Shown piece by piece: positions 1 through 7,927 of a stretch of DNA of 64,000 bases. Source of the DNA: Candidatus Thorarchaeota archaeon. Its GTDB lineage: Archaea; Asgardarchaeota; Thorarchaeia; Thorarchaeales; Thorarchaeaceae. A program made the translations under genes and the position numbers. The stretch is taken from contig SDOA01000001.1 of assembly GCA_004524595.1 (NCBI GenBank), positions 18,616-82,615 on the forward strand, read 5' to 3'. The notes beneath the pieces were generated by a model, which saw nothing but the letters and a program-made list of their open reading frames with translations, searched no databases and had not been told where the DNA came from. Within the stretch, counting starts at the first letter, position 1. Every line of letters starts with the position of its first letter.

Positions 1-10
1 AATGACTAGA

Positions 11-532
11 TTAGGATGTAGCTTCTAGATCAGCCTTTAGTTCTTCAACACGTTTTCGCAGAAATGATATGGCCTTTTGATTGTCCATATATTCAAGTTG
101 TCCATTACAAACAGGACATCTAAATGATAGGTTCATCGCCTCTTCGAAGGGTACTGGAGAAGAATCACGGTTCATACAAGAATATAGATCATTGTTACTC
201 TCATGTTCAAGTCTTTGTTCAAGGAGATTGAGAACCATTCGTTTTTTCCGATTAACGAGAGCCTGCGCTTTCTTGGGATCAATGCGCCAGTAGTAAAGAA
301 ACCAACCAGTATTAACATCACGAATTCTTCGATATGATGCTAAGTGATTATCATGTAGTTTATAGAGAATCCTGCGTACAATATTCAACTTGAGATCTGT
401 CTTAGTAGCAATCTCTTCGTCTGTTGTTTCTTCTGCATTCACTAAGACAGTTGAAACATCAACGCCTTCTTTTCCAGCAATCTCTTCAACAACAAGACGA
501 AAGAGATCATGATTGATATTTGTATGTACCAT
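11..532 (-). CDS. tfe: Transcription initiation factor E subunit alpha (TFE)
   Basis: Basal transcription factor that helps RNA polymerase open and hold promoter DNA. At 173 residues it has the usual archaeal TFE length. The N-terminal two thirds is a winged helix (about residues 10-95, with a TDLKLNIVRRILYKL core), followed by a charged helix and a C-terminal zinc-ribbon region (about 115-150). The second knuckle CPVCNGQLEY is intact. The first, normally CxxC, reads CMNR, so one zinc ligand appears lost. It is encoded opposite PAN and near MBF1, another transcription cofactor. Family call is firm; whether the ribbon still binds zinc is open. Confidence 0.9.
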   Translation of the reverse strand: MVHTNINHDLFRLVVEEIAGKEGVDVSTVLVNAEETTDEEIATKTDLKLNIVRRILYKLHDNHLASYRRIRDVNTGWFLYYWRIDPKKAQALVNRKKRMVLNLLEQRLEHESNNDLYSCMNRDSSPVPFEEAMNLSFRCPVCNGQLEYMDNQKAISFLRKRVEELKADLEATS

Positions 533-655
533 TTGATGAAGTCACCCAAGGTGTATTAGATGGTTAATCGACTGAAAATTGATTTACAGCCAAAATGTCC
601 TCAGTTGGAATATTCTACTAGTATTATACAGCTAAATACTATTTATTCACTTCGC

Positions 656-1246
656 TTAGGTATCTTCCTTCCGCGCTTTTTGTGACATCTTCTTTTTTAC
701 GATAACTCTATCACCAAGTGTTGGACCAGCACCTGCAGATGTTGATTTTGCTACTTTTATCGGAGGTGTTCCAAGCGGTTCAAGGAGTGAAATGGCCAGT
801 TCTCGCTCCAGCCCTCTGATTGTCCGCTCAGTCGGTTTTTGACGTCCGGCTTCTATTGCTTTGAGTGTTGAAATACTCTCTCCGATTTTCTGTGAGAGTT
901 CGTCTTGACTGATGTTAAGCTTTTGCCGTGCTGTAAGAATGACCTTTGCATAGTCTTCAATAAGTTCTAGATCATCAAGAAGAACTCCACTAGATTTTCG
1001 AGGTTTGGGTTTTGGTGGTGATTTGGGGATAGACTGAGGTGGGGACTTTGTAACTAACTCTCTATCAGGACTTCCGAACCATGAGGCACTATGTTTTGGT
1101 CTTGATACTGTACGTTTAGAAGAGCTTGGTGATTGACCTCCAAATTTTATTGCGCAATCAGGACAAACAAGCATTGAAGCTCCTTCGATAATTACACTAC
1201 GGCCTTGGCTCTTCATTCCTCTTCCGCATAATTCACAACTTGGCAA
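656..1246 (-). CDS. mbf1: Multiprotein bridging factor 1 (MBF1) family protein
   Basis: Archaeal MBF1 is a ribosome- or transcription-associated helix-turn-helix cofactor. The 196-residue protein starts with a zinc ribbon (CELCGRGM ... CPDC, residues 4-32). A proline/lysine/serine-rich linker follows, then a Cro/C1-type HTH (about 108-162, with SQDELSQKIGESISTLKAIEAGRQKPTERTI signature elements), and a basic tail ending in a KKKMSQKARK stretch. This domain order is diagnostic of archaeal MBF1. It is divergent from PAN across a short intergenic region. Confidence 0.9.
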   Translation of the reverse strand: MPSCELCGRGMKSQGRSVIIEGASMLVCPDCAIKFGGQSPSSSKRTVSRPKHSASWFGSPDRELVTKSPPQSIPKSPPKPKPRKSSGVLLDDLELIEDYAKVILTARQKLNISQDELSQKIGESISTLKAIEAGRQKPTERTIRGLERELAISLLEPLGTPPIKVAKSTSAGAGPTLGDRVIVKKKMSQKARKEDT

Positions 1247-1336
1247 AGCCGATTCCCTCTCTTCATATCTGTTCTGAAGTGGAGATTGATAAAGATTGCC
1301 GATTAGACTAATTTATTCTATGGGAGATAGCTATGA

Positions 1337-2599
1337 TTGACCAGCAAAGCAAGCCTTAAAACCATTCTAGTGGATGGAGGCGTGAGGTGCCACTTCTTGC
1401 CAGGGACTACAGAAACTAAGGACGAAGGTAATGTTGATGAAACAGCCTATTCACAAAGTGTTACTAGACACTTGGAGAGACGCCTTCGTGCATTAGAAAC
1501 TGAGAAACAAATTTTGCAAGCAGAACGTAGTCGTCTTGAGAAAGAAACACAGACTCTTAGGACAGAACTGGAGAAACTTAGACAGTCTCCACTGATTACT
1601 GCAACTATTATTGAGATGCTTGAAGATGGCAGAGCTATTGTAAAAAGTTCAACTGGGCCCAATTTTGTTGTACATGTGGCATCGTCTATTCAGAAAGAAA
1701 AGTTACAACCAGGTGCATTAGTAGCTCTGAATCAACGTTCATTCACAGTTCAACAAGAATTACCACAGTCAAAAGATCCAATGATTCGTGCAATGGAAAT
1801 TGAAGAGGCGCCTGAGATATCCTATTCTGACATTGGTGGTCTCAGACAGCAACTTCAAGAGATTAGAGAAACTGTTGAGCTTCCATTACTTGAACCAGAG
1901 TTATTTGAACAGGTTGGGATTGAACCACCTAAAGGAGTGTTATTGACCGGACTTCCTGGCACAGGAAAGACATTGTGTGCAAGAGCTGTTGCACATGAAA
2001 CTAATGCGACATTCATTCGAGTGATTGGATCAGAATTGGTTCAAAAATTCATTGGAGAAGGAGCAAGACTAGTCAGAGAAATTTTTATGCTTGCTAAAGA
2101 AAAAGCTCCAGCTATTATTTTTGTTGATGAACTTGACGCAGTTGGTTCTCATAGATTAGATATCGCAACATCTGGTGATCGAGAGGTTCAAAGAACATTA
2201 ATGCAACTTCTAAGTGAACTAGATGGTTTTGAGAGTAGAGGTCAAGTAGCAGTATTAGGGGCAACCAATCGTCCAGATATATTGGACCCTGCATTATTAC
2301 GACCGGGTAGGTTTGATAGGATTATCGATTTTCCATTACCTGATGAGGATAGTAGAAGAGAGATTTTCAAGATTCATACTCGAGGTATGAACATCGAAAA
2401 AACAATTGATTTCAGTCAGCTTCTTTCAGCAACACAGAATAGAACAGGAGCCGACATCAAGAGCATCTGTACTGAAGCAGGTATGTTTGCAATTAGAGAG
2501 AAAAGAACTAGTGTTACCCAAGATGATTTTCGTAAGGCAATTATCAAGGTGCAGGAACGAGGTGGTAGTCAGCAAGCTCCTAGTAGCATGTACTGTTAA
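1337..2599 (+). CDS. pan: Proteasome-activating nucleotidase (PAN) AAA ATPase
   Basis: Hexameric ATPase that unfolds substrates and feeds them to the 20S proteasome. An N-terminal coiled coil (about residues 40-80) is followed by an OB domain (about 85-150) and the AAA module, with Walker A GLPGTGKT near 204, Walker [12 protein letters not shown] near 259 and arginine fingers in RPGRFDR. The C-terminus is MYC, a valid HbYX motif for docking on the proteasome alpha ring. At 420 residues it matches the family. The annotated start is a TTG at 1337. A GGGAG lies upstream of an overlapping ATG at 1333 that opens only an 8-codon frame. GTG codons at 1370 and 1382 are alternatives. Confidence 0.93.
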   Translation: MTSKASLKTILVDGGVRCHFLPGTTETKDEGNVDETAYSQSVTRHLERRLRALETEKQILQAERSRLEKETQTLRTELEKLRQSPLITATIIEMLEDGRAIVKSSTGPNFVVHVASSIQKEKLQPGALVALNQRSFTVQQELPQSKDPMIRAMEIEEAPEISYSDIGGLRQQLQEIRETVELPLLEPELFEQVGIEPPKGVLLTGLPGTGKTLCARAVAHETNATFIRVIGSELVQKFIGEGARLVREIFMLAKEKAPAIIFVDELDAVGSHRLDIATSGDREVQRTLMQLLSELDGFESRGQVAVLGATNRPDILDPALLRPGRFDRIIDFPLPDEDSRREIFKIHTRGMNIEKTIDFSQLLSATQNRTGADIKSICTEAGMFAIREKRTSVTQDDFRKAIIKVQERGGSQQAPSSMYC

Positions 2600-2624
2600 T
2601 TGTTGATTCGACTCGTGAGATAAT

Positions 2625-3452
2625 ATGAGGTTTAGAGATTTTCTCATAATTAAGTTGGGAAATAAAATTGCAGAGAGAGAAATACTACCATCAGGTTTTC
2701 ATCTCGTAGGACATGTTGCCCTATTAAATCTAAATTCTTCACTTATAAAATATTCTTCAGTAATAGGTCGAGCTGTTCTAGAGTATGACCATCGTGTAAA
2801 ATCTGTTGCTGTAAAGATTGGGCCTACTATTGGAGTAGAACGTAACCCTTCCTATAAGGTCATCATAGGAGATTGTAATACAGTTACTACACATATTGAG
2901 AATGGAATTCACTTTCGATTGGACCCAATTCGATTGACTTTCTCAGGAGGTAATAGAAGAGAAAGAATTGAGCTTCCAAAGAAAGTTGAGCCTGGTGAAA
3001 GGATTGTGGATATGTTCTCGTGTGTAGGTCAATTTGCCCTTCACCTAGCAAAGAAGAGGGATATTGAAATAACTGCTATCGAAATAAATCCTGAAGCTTA
3101 TAGATATCTTGTTGAAAATATAAAATTGAACGGATTTGATGATATAGTTACTCCAGTATTAGGTGATTGTCGATTAGTTCATCCACGAGATTATGCAAAT
3201 AGAGTGGTTATGGGTTATTTACATGATACGATAACATTTCTTCCTTATGCGTTGGATACTCTAGTGGGAGAGGGAGGAACTATACATATGCACATGGCTC
3301 TATCTAAAAAATCTCATGGTATTATTGTTGATAGAATTAATGAGATCTGTAAACATAGATGCTTCAATCCTGAAGTGAAAATTCGTAAGATTAAGAACTA
3401 TTCACCTGGAATAGCTCATTGTGTATATGACATAGTAGTGAAGTCAGAATGA
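2625..3452 (+). CDS. taw2: Taw2/Trm5-family tRNA(Phe) wybutosine-pathway enzyme
   Basis: Class I SAM-fold enzyme of the Trm5/TYW2 group that modifies G37 of tRNA-Phe. The SAM-binding motif is VDMFSCVGQFALHLAKK (about residues 128-144), followed by AIEINPEAYRYL. At the position where Trm5 methyltransferases carry an NLP motif this protein has VVMGYLHDTITFLPYAL, the pattern I associate with TYW2/Taw2, which transfers the aminocarboxypropyl group to 4-demethylwyosine. The C-terminal SPGIAHCVYDI is family-typical. The Trm5 versus Taw2 choice rests on that one motif. It lies just downstream of PAN with a short spacer. Confidence 0.75.
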   Translation: MRFRDFLIIKLGNKIAEREILPSGFHLVGHVALLNLNSSLIKYSSVIGRAVLEYDHRVKSVAVKIGPTIGVERNPSYKVIIGDCNTVTTHIENGIHFRLDPIRLTFSGGNRRERIELPKKVEPGERIVDMFSCVGQFALHLAKKRDIEITAIEINPEAYRYLVENIKLNGFDDIVTPVLGDCRLVHPRDYANRVVMGYLHDTITFLPYALDTLVGEGGTIHMHMALSKKSHGIIVDRINEICKHRCFNPEVKIRKIKNYSPGIAHCVYDIVVKSE

Positions 3453-3551
3453 ATACAAAGCGTAATCATTTTATCCATAGAATTCAGACAGACCAATATT
3501 GATTGAGTTAATGTCACATCATTACCTCGAAAAATCAAGCGATGTGATACT

Positions 3552-3941
3552 ATGGGATTTAGAGGATATTCACCAAAACAAATGGAACGTATGATGAAAA
3601 AGATGGGAATTGAGCAGAAAGATATAGATGATGTGAGAGAGGTAATAATTAGATTTAGTGATAAAGAATGGGTGATATCAAAACCTTCAGTTACTATGGT
3701 CAAACAAGGTGGTGTAGAAACTTATCAGATTTCAGGAAGTAAGACTGAGAGAAAATCTGCCAAGACCGTGACTGATGCAAAATCAAATGATAGAATTAAA
3801 GAAGAACCTATTATTGAGATTCCAATAGAAGATGCTGCACTTGTTGCGAGTCAAACTGGGGTTGATATTGAAACTGCTAAGCAGGCGTTAAAGGAAACTG
3901 AGGGAGATTTAGCTGCAGCTATTCTAAAACTTAGACACTAA
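3552..3941 (+). CDS. nac: Nascent polypeptide-associated complex protein (archaeal NAC)
   Basis: Ribosome-associated chaperone; archaeal NAC forms homodimers at the polypeptide exit. The 129 residues comprise a short N-terminal MGFRGYSPKQMERMMKKMG segment, the NAC beta domain (about 28-75, with KPSVTMVKQGGVETYQI) and a C-terminal UBA domain (about 92-129, EDAALVASQTGVDIETAKQA). The layout and length match archaeal NAC exactly. A linker rich in Lys and Glu joins the domains. The gene ends just before the first GTAWTAC repeat site. Confidence 0.95.
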   Translation: MGFRGYSPKQMERMMKKMGIEQKDIDDVREVIIRFSDKEWVISKPSVTMVKQGGVETYQISGSKTERKSAKTVTDAKSNDRIKEEPIIEIPIEDAALVASQTGVDIETAKQALKETEGDLAAAILKLRH

Positions 3942-3953
3942 GAACCGCATATT

Positions 3954-3982
3954 GTAATACTCTATTATAATACTTGTAATAC
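3954..3982. repeat. GTAWTAC/9-bp repeat site 1
   Basis: GTAATAC at 3954, ATAATAC at 3967 and GTAATAC at 3976; the last two are spaced exactly 9 bp with a TT joiner. The site sits between the converging nac and atpD genes, so it is not in a promoter. First (leftmost) member of the array that runs to 16.57 kb. Confidence 0.7.
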
Positions 3983-3984
3983 AA

Positions 3985-4620
3985 TTATTCCTCTTCTTTA
4001 GTAATCCAGTCACGAACCATTTTGAGACGAACGAAGTCCTCTCGGTCTCGCTCTTCAAGTGCAAGTTTGACAAAACGTACAGTAGCATCAAGTCTAGGAA
4101 TGACAACAGTTTCGAGAGCCGATACACGTCTTTTAGTCCTTTCAATTTCAAGAGCAAGTCTCTTAACAGTGGACTCGATTTCGGCAAGGCGAACTATTGC
4201 CTTAAGAGCTTCTTTGAATTTTTCGCTCATTGTATCAAATTTTGTGCTTGAATCAGAGAGTGAATATGGAAGTTCAGGAGTATGTTGTTGAACTGATAAT
4301 ACTGGGACTCTGACTCCCATCATTGATCTAGTTGTAATATCCAGTTCTATTTCGAATTTACTAGCATATGCAAATTCGATTACTCTAGAAGGTCCCATAA
4401 TCATTTTTGCTTGTGTGAGTGCAGAGAACGCTTCAGAAATAGTAGAATCAACTTTTTCTCTAGCCTCTTTGATCTCAGCTATTGCATTAAAAAACTCCAT
4501 TATCAATGAATCACGTTTTTCCCTTAGTAGATTATGGCCTCTTTCGGCAAGTTTCATTCTGTTCCTGAGTGCGAGAAGCTCCATCCGGGTTGTCTTTGTA
4601 CCGGGCAGTATTTTACTCAT
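3985..4620 (-). CDS. atpD: A-type ATP synthase subunit D
   Basis: Central-stalk subunit of the archaeal A1A0 ATP synthase that couples rotation to catalysis. The 211 residues are almost entirely two long coiled-coil helices, with the family hallmarks MSKILPGTKTTRMELLALRNRMKLAERGHNLLREKRDSL reduced here to the conserved N-terminal pattern, and a C-terminal coil containing AEIESTVKRLALEIERTKRRVSALE elements. It stands alone; the other ATP synthase subunits are not in the window. It converges on nac and is preceded by a small membrane protein gene on the same strand. Confidence 0.93.
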   Translation of the reverse strand: MSKILPGTKTTRMELLALRNRMKLAERGHNLLREKRDSLIMEFFNAIAEIKEAREKVDSTISEAFSALTQAKMIMGPSRVIEFAYASKFEIELDITTRSMMGVRVPVLSVQQHTPELPYSLSDSSTKFDTMSEKFKEALKAIVRLAEIESTVKRLALEIERTKRRVSALETVVIPRLDATVRFVKLALEERDREDFVRLKMVRDWITKEEE

Positions 4621-4659
4621 CTTTTACCACTCCAAGCATGTGTAGGAAAGATGATTTGT

Positions 4660-4938
4660 CTAGTATAATGTAAGGGCCAACGCAGCAATGATAATTCCAA
4701 TAGTACAGATAATGAGCCAGTCTCTCATGTATTTGTGCACTAATTTTGGTTTTTCATTTATTTGACTGGTAATTATGAAAGTTGCAAGAGAAATGAATAG
4801 AAAGGCGAACGGGAGGGGTGTGGTGATATTATTCAGTCTGACATCTGTAATTAAAATAATAGCAAATAAACCACCAAATATGAGAAATGATAAGATCATT
4901 ACAGAGTTCATTATGTGCTTAATCCGTTCAACATCCAT
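4660..4938 (-). CDS. Small three-helix membrane protein, unknown
   Basis: I do not recognise this protein. From ATG at 4938 it is 92 residues with three predicted membrane helices (about 10-34, 42-62 and 73-91) separated by short loops, the second loop containing NEKPKLVHKYMRD. The internal start is chosen because a strong AAGGAGG lies 8 bases upstream of it; a longer frame extends to 5004 without a comparable site. It is upstream of and co-directional with atpD, which suggests but does not show a bioenergetic role. Confidence 0.65.
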   Translation of the reverse strand: MDVERIKHIMNSVMILSFLIFGGLFAIILITDVRLNNITTPLPFAFLFISLATFIITSQINEKPKLVHKYMRDWLIICTIGIIIAALALTLY

Positions 4939-5093
4939 AATAGATGCCTCCTTTGAGGAACCATACCAGGGATACTGGTTGGGATACAGGCCAATTGATT
5001 CCATTCAAAAAGGTTGTGTATCGCCTATCTCTGTACTATGATTTCGGGAGATTTCACCACACATTTTATATCAGTATATGTTTTCTGAAAATT

Positions 5094-5118
5094 GTATTAC
5101 AATAAGTACTTGTGATAC
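5094..5118. repeat. GTAWTAC/9-bp repeat site 2
   Basis: Three units in exact 9-bp register: GTATTAC at 5094, a degenerate TAAGTAC at 5103 and GTGATAC at 5112. The site ends 29 bases before the start of the AAA+ gene, where an autoregulating partition protein would be expected to bind. Confidence 0.65.
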
Positions 5119-5147
5119 ACATTAATCATATTCAAGAGGTCCACATA

Positions 5148-6128
5148 ATGACGATAGCTATTCATGAAAGTGCACTGATTCGCCATTTCAATACACGGAA
5201 AGAAGTCTTGCGTGCCTGGGAAGAAAGAATTGGTGCTAGATTCTCACCATTTCGTGGATTCAAGATGCCTGATAGTCGTCTGTATATTGAGGATAGTGAC
5301 TTCTTAGATTCTATTGTTGATTTAATTATCACGAATGAAAGACATGTGTTCATTAGAGGGCCCGTAGGTTCTGGGAAGAGTACATTGATGCTCTTGGCTT
5401 TAAGAGATTTACCAACTCTTGCAGATAGAAGAGGAAACAAATTTGTTACTGGCTATGTAGGAATGACGGGTCTCTATGAAAAACAGATGTCTGCTGCTAT
5501 AGCTGATTCTCTTAGAGTGAAATACAAAAGATCTTGGGAATCTAGTCAGATAATTGACGCTGTTGCAAAAGAGAGTCTTCGAAGGTATCTAGAAGAGAGA
5601 AGCCGTACTGCCCTCTTCATCGAGGATGTAGCTGACAATCAAGAGGCAGCTTTTCACAAGCTCAGATTTCTTGCAGATTTGCCAACAGAAGAAATGGTTG
5701 AAACTTATGGAAAGACTCAAGCCTTAGATGAACCAATTGTAACATTGGTAATGTCTGGAACAATGATATATTGGAATGCAATGTTATCATTTCTTCCTCA
5801 AATTGCTGATCGTACAGAACCTCTTGATGTTCCGTCTCTTAATGATAATAAAGCACGGGAATTTATTGGAAGAAGAATTGCTTATGCTCAGGGACGGATT
5901 GATAGTTTTAATGCTGATAATTTTGATATCTATCCGTTCAACGATGATTCGATTAAAGTCATTAATGCGGCAGCAAAGGGTAACCCACGTGACATTAGAA
6001 TGTTAGCAAGAGGGTGTCAGCAAGTAGCTGCTGAGAATTTTAGAAAGAATGGGGACCCTACTGTGGATAGAGAGATTGCCACACTTGTATCAGAGGCATA
6101 TGCGACCATACTTAAGGAGGTTCAATAA
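5148..6128 (+). CDS. AAA+ ATPase, candidate partition/origin-associated motor
   Basis: P-loop AAA+ ATPase of 326 residues. Walker A is FIRGPVGSGKSTLML (about residues 66-80), Walker B is ALFIEDV (about 152-158), and a GNPRDIRMLARG segment near the C-terminus fits a sensor-2/lid motif. It resembles the ExeA/TniB/Orc-like ATPase group and lacks the deviant Walker A of ParA proteins. The start at 5148 is preferred over the upstream GTG because GAGGT lies 7 bases before it. The next gene, one base away behind AAGGAGGT, encodes a probable ribbon-helix-helix protein, so the two are translated together. The pair lies inside the GTAWTAC array and about 10 kb from the ORB region. Role in DNA segregation is inference; a transposition-type or Orc-type ATPase is the alternative. 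Confidence 0.75.
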   Translation: MTIAIHESALIRHFNTRKEVLRAWEERIGARFSPFRGFKMPDSRLYIEDSDFLDSIVDLIITNERHVFIRGPVGSGKSTLMLLALRDLPTLADRRGNKFVTGYVGMTGLYEKQMSAAIADSLRVKYKRSWESSQIIDAVAKESLRRYLEERSRTALFIEDVADNQEAAFHKLRFLADLPTEEMVETYGKTQALDEPIVTLVMSGTMIYWNAMLSFLPQIADRTEPLDVPSLNDNKAREFIGRRIAYAQGRIDSFNADNFDIYPFNDDSIKVINAAAKGNPRDIRMLARGCQQVAAENFRKNGDPTVDREIATLVSEAYATILKEVQ

Positions 6129-6129
6129 A

Positions 6130-6432
6130 ATGAGTTTACTTGGAAAATATAGACGGGAAGAGGCTGATAAAGACGAAGATACTGAAAGTACAACAACAGT
6201 TCGTCGAGAAACAAGCGATGTCACTCCAAAGACTAGTCAAATTATTTCAGCAGTTCCAAACAAGGAGAGAAAAAGTCCGATTGTATCCTTCTCAATTCCA
6301 ACAGACCTTCGTTCTTGTCTACAAGCTATCAGAAAAACAAAAGCAATCAATCTTAGTATGTGGGTTGAATTACAGCTTCGAGAAGCAGTTGCTAGAGAGT
6401 TTCCTAAGATAGCTGAAGAATTTCTTGAATAA
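6130..6432 (+). CDS. Probable ribbon-helix-helix DNA-binding partner protein
   Basis: 100-residue protein. The first half (1-58) is polar and charged and looks disordered. The C-terminal part reads like a ribbon-helix-helix fold: a strand SPIVSFSIP, then helix DLRSCLQAIRKTKA, a turn INLS and helix MWVELQLREAVARE. It has a perfect AAGGAGGT Shine-Dalgarno at 6114-6121 overlapping the end of the AAA+ gene. RHH proteins such as SegB, omega and CopG bind tandem short repeats, and exactly such repeats (7-bp units at 9-bp period) surround this gene. The DNA-binding call is from pattern reading only. Confidence 0.6.
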   Translation: MSLLGKYRREEADKDEDTESTTTVRRETSDVTPKTSQIISAVPNKERKSPIVSFSIPTDLRSCLQAIRKTKAINLSMWVELQLREAVAREFPKIAEEFLE

Positions 6433-6434
6433 TT

Positions 6435-6450
6435 GTAATATTGGTATTAC
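6435..6450. repeat. GTAWTAC/9-bp repeat site 3
   Basis: GTAATAT at 6435 and GTATTAC at 6444, exact 9-bp register, filling the 14-base gap between the converging RHH gene and the acyl-CoA synthetase gene. A partial unit AATAC follows at 6451. A position between two gene ends argues against a promoter role. Confidence 0.7.
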
Positions 6451-7856
6451 AATACTTTTGACTCGCTAGTGTTTCTATGTGCCTCTGCATACTCTGTGAC
6501 TTTTGCCATACAAAGTGTGGCAACCCAAGGATCATCGAAGCATGGTATTCTATTCATTTCTAATAAATCCTTACCGGGCTTTCCTATATCTCCAGCAAGC
6601 CATACACCAACCACTGGTTTTTCACTGTTTGCTATTCTGACTCCTTCAAGTGTTCCTGCTGCATGCTCAGTTTGTGTCATGCCAGCAAATGTAGGAACAC
6701 CACAGATAACGAGTAACATATCAACATTTGAATCTTTCAATAAAAGCTCTGAGGCGATTCTATATTCTCGTCTACCCCCACTTGCAACAACATCTACAGG
6801 ATTTTCAATGGAAGCCATTGGTGAGAGAACTTGACGAAGTTCGTGTTGTGTCCGTTCCTGTAATTTTGTTATTATCAGACCTTGTTCTGAAGCAGAGTCT
6901 GTGGCAAGAACTCCTGCTCCTCCTGTATTACTAATAATACCAATATTACGACCCTTGGGAAGAGGTTGATAATCGAATAATTTGCAAATCTCAAAAAGCG
7001 TATCAAGAGTCGGAGCTGTTACACAACCTGCCTGACGAATCATTCCATCAAATACTTTGGATGACCCAGCAAGAGATCCTGTATGTGACTTAGTCGCATA
7101 TCCTCCAGCCTCGCTTCTGCCGCCTTTTAATATAACGACCGGTTTTAGTTGGGCAGTTTTCTGCAATGATATGAATAATTCTCTACCTCTGGTCACACCT
7201 TCGATATATCCTGCAATCACTGTTGATTTTGAATCTTGTCTGAAGTAATCAAGAATCTCGATAATACCAATATCAGCTGAATTTCCAACACTAGCAAATT
7301 TACTCATACCAATCCTTTTGCTTCTAGTTGTATAGATTATCATTCCTCCTAATGCTCCACTTTGTGAAACAAAGGCAATATTTCCACGTTCAGGCATCAT
7401 TGTGAATGTTCCATTAAACAGTCTGCTATTAGACACACCAACACAATTTGGTCCAATAATTCGAATACCATAATCTCTACATTCTTTTACTAGATTTGTT
7501 TCAAGCTCTTTTCCTTCAGGACCTGTTTCACTGAATCCTCCAGAAATAATTACAGCGTTTCTTGCTCCTGTCTTATGAATTTCAGAAATTAATGCTGCAC
7601 AATGTTTAGCAGCCACAGCAACAATAACTAAATCAACTGATTTTGGTAAGTCAGCTAGACTTGGGTATGCCTTAACACCAAGAACGTAATCTCGACTATG
7701 AGTTATCGGAAATACTTCGATCTCTGATGTTAAGAGGTTCATCAAGATTGAATTTCCTAATTTTCTGTAGTCAGCTGATGCTCCTACAAGAGCTACACTT
7801 TTGGGATTGAAAAAGGGGTCAATTTGTTGAAAGAGTTCGTCATCAGAGATTGTCAT
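6447..7856 (-). CDS. acdA: Acyl-CoA synthetase (ADP-forming) alpha subunit
   Basis: Converts acyl-CoA, ADP and phosphate to acid, CoA and ATP in peptide/amino-acid fermenting archaea. At 469 residues it corresponds to the alpha subunit: a CoA-binding Rossmann domain (about 10-140, with PKSVALVGASADYRKLG), then succinyl-CoA-ligase-like domains. SHTGSLAG (about 257-264) holds the phosphorylated histidine. The ATP-grasp beta subunit is not adjacent, so it must be elsewhere. The substrate cannot be told from sequence, though the nearby indolepyruvate oxidoreductase makes aryl acids plausible. A triple 9-bp-register GTAWTAC-like run falls inside the gene at 6925-6949. Confidence 0.88.
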   Translation of the reverse strand: MTISDDELFQQIDPFFNPKSVALVGASADYRKLGNSILMNLLTSEIEVFPITHSRDYVLGVKAYPSLADLPKSVDLVIVAVAAKHCAALISEIHKTGARNAVIISGGFSETGPEGKELETNLVKECRDYGIRIIGPNCVGVSNSRLFNGTFTMMPERGNIAFVSQSGALGGMIIYTTRSKRIGMSKFASVGNSADIGIIEILDYFRQDSKSTVIAGYIEGVTRGRELFISLQKTAQLKPVVILKGGRSEAGGYATKSHTGSLAGSSKVFDGMIRQAGCVTAPTLDTLFEICKLFDYQPLPKGRNIGIISNTGGAGVLATDSASEQGLIITKLQERTQHELRQVLSPMASIENPVDVVASGGRREYRIASELLLKDSNVDMLLVICGVPTFAGMTQTEHAAGTLEGVRIANSEKPVVGVWLAGDIGKPGKDLLEMNRIPCFDDPWVATLCMAKVTEYAEAHRNTSESKVL

Positions 7857-7902
7857 AGGTTCATGCCTGGCAAGATTTCGATTTATGTTTGTTGTGTGAC
7901 TT

Positions 7903-7927
7903 CTATTAATTGTATTACTTGTAATAA
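7903..7927. repeat. GTAWTAC/9-bp repeat site 4
   Basis: Three units in 9-bp register: CTATTAA at 7903, GTATTAC at 7912 and GTAATAA at 7921, each joined by TT. The last two form the near-palindrome GTATTACTTGTAATA. It lies between acdA and the HEAT-like gene, overlapping the latter's last codons. Confidence 0.75.

Noticed and set aside
5739..5754. GTAACAT-TG-GTAATGT in the AAA+ gene as an array site
   Set aside because: Correct 9-bp spacing but both units deviate from GTAWTAC; coding context explains it.
5148..6128. Calling the AAA+ gene a second orc1/cdc6
   Set aside because: No C-terminal winged helix of Orc1/Cdc6 type is visible and the protein ends shortly after the sensor-2 region.
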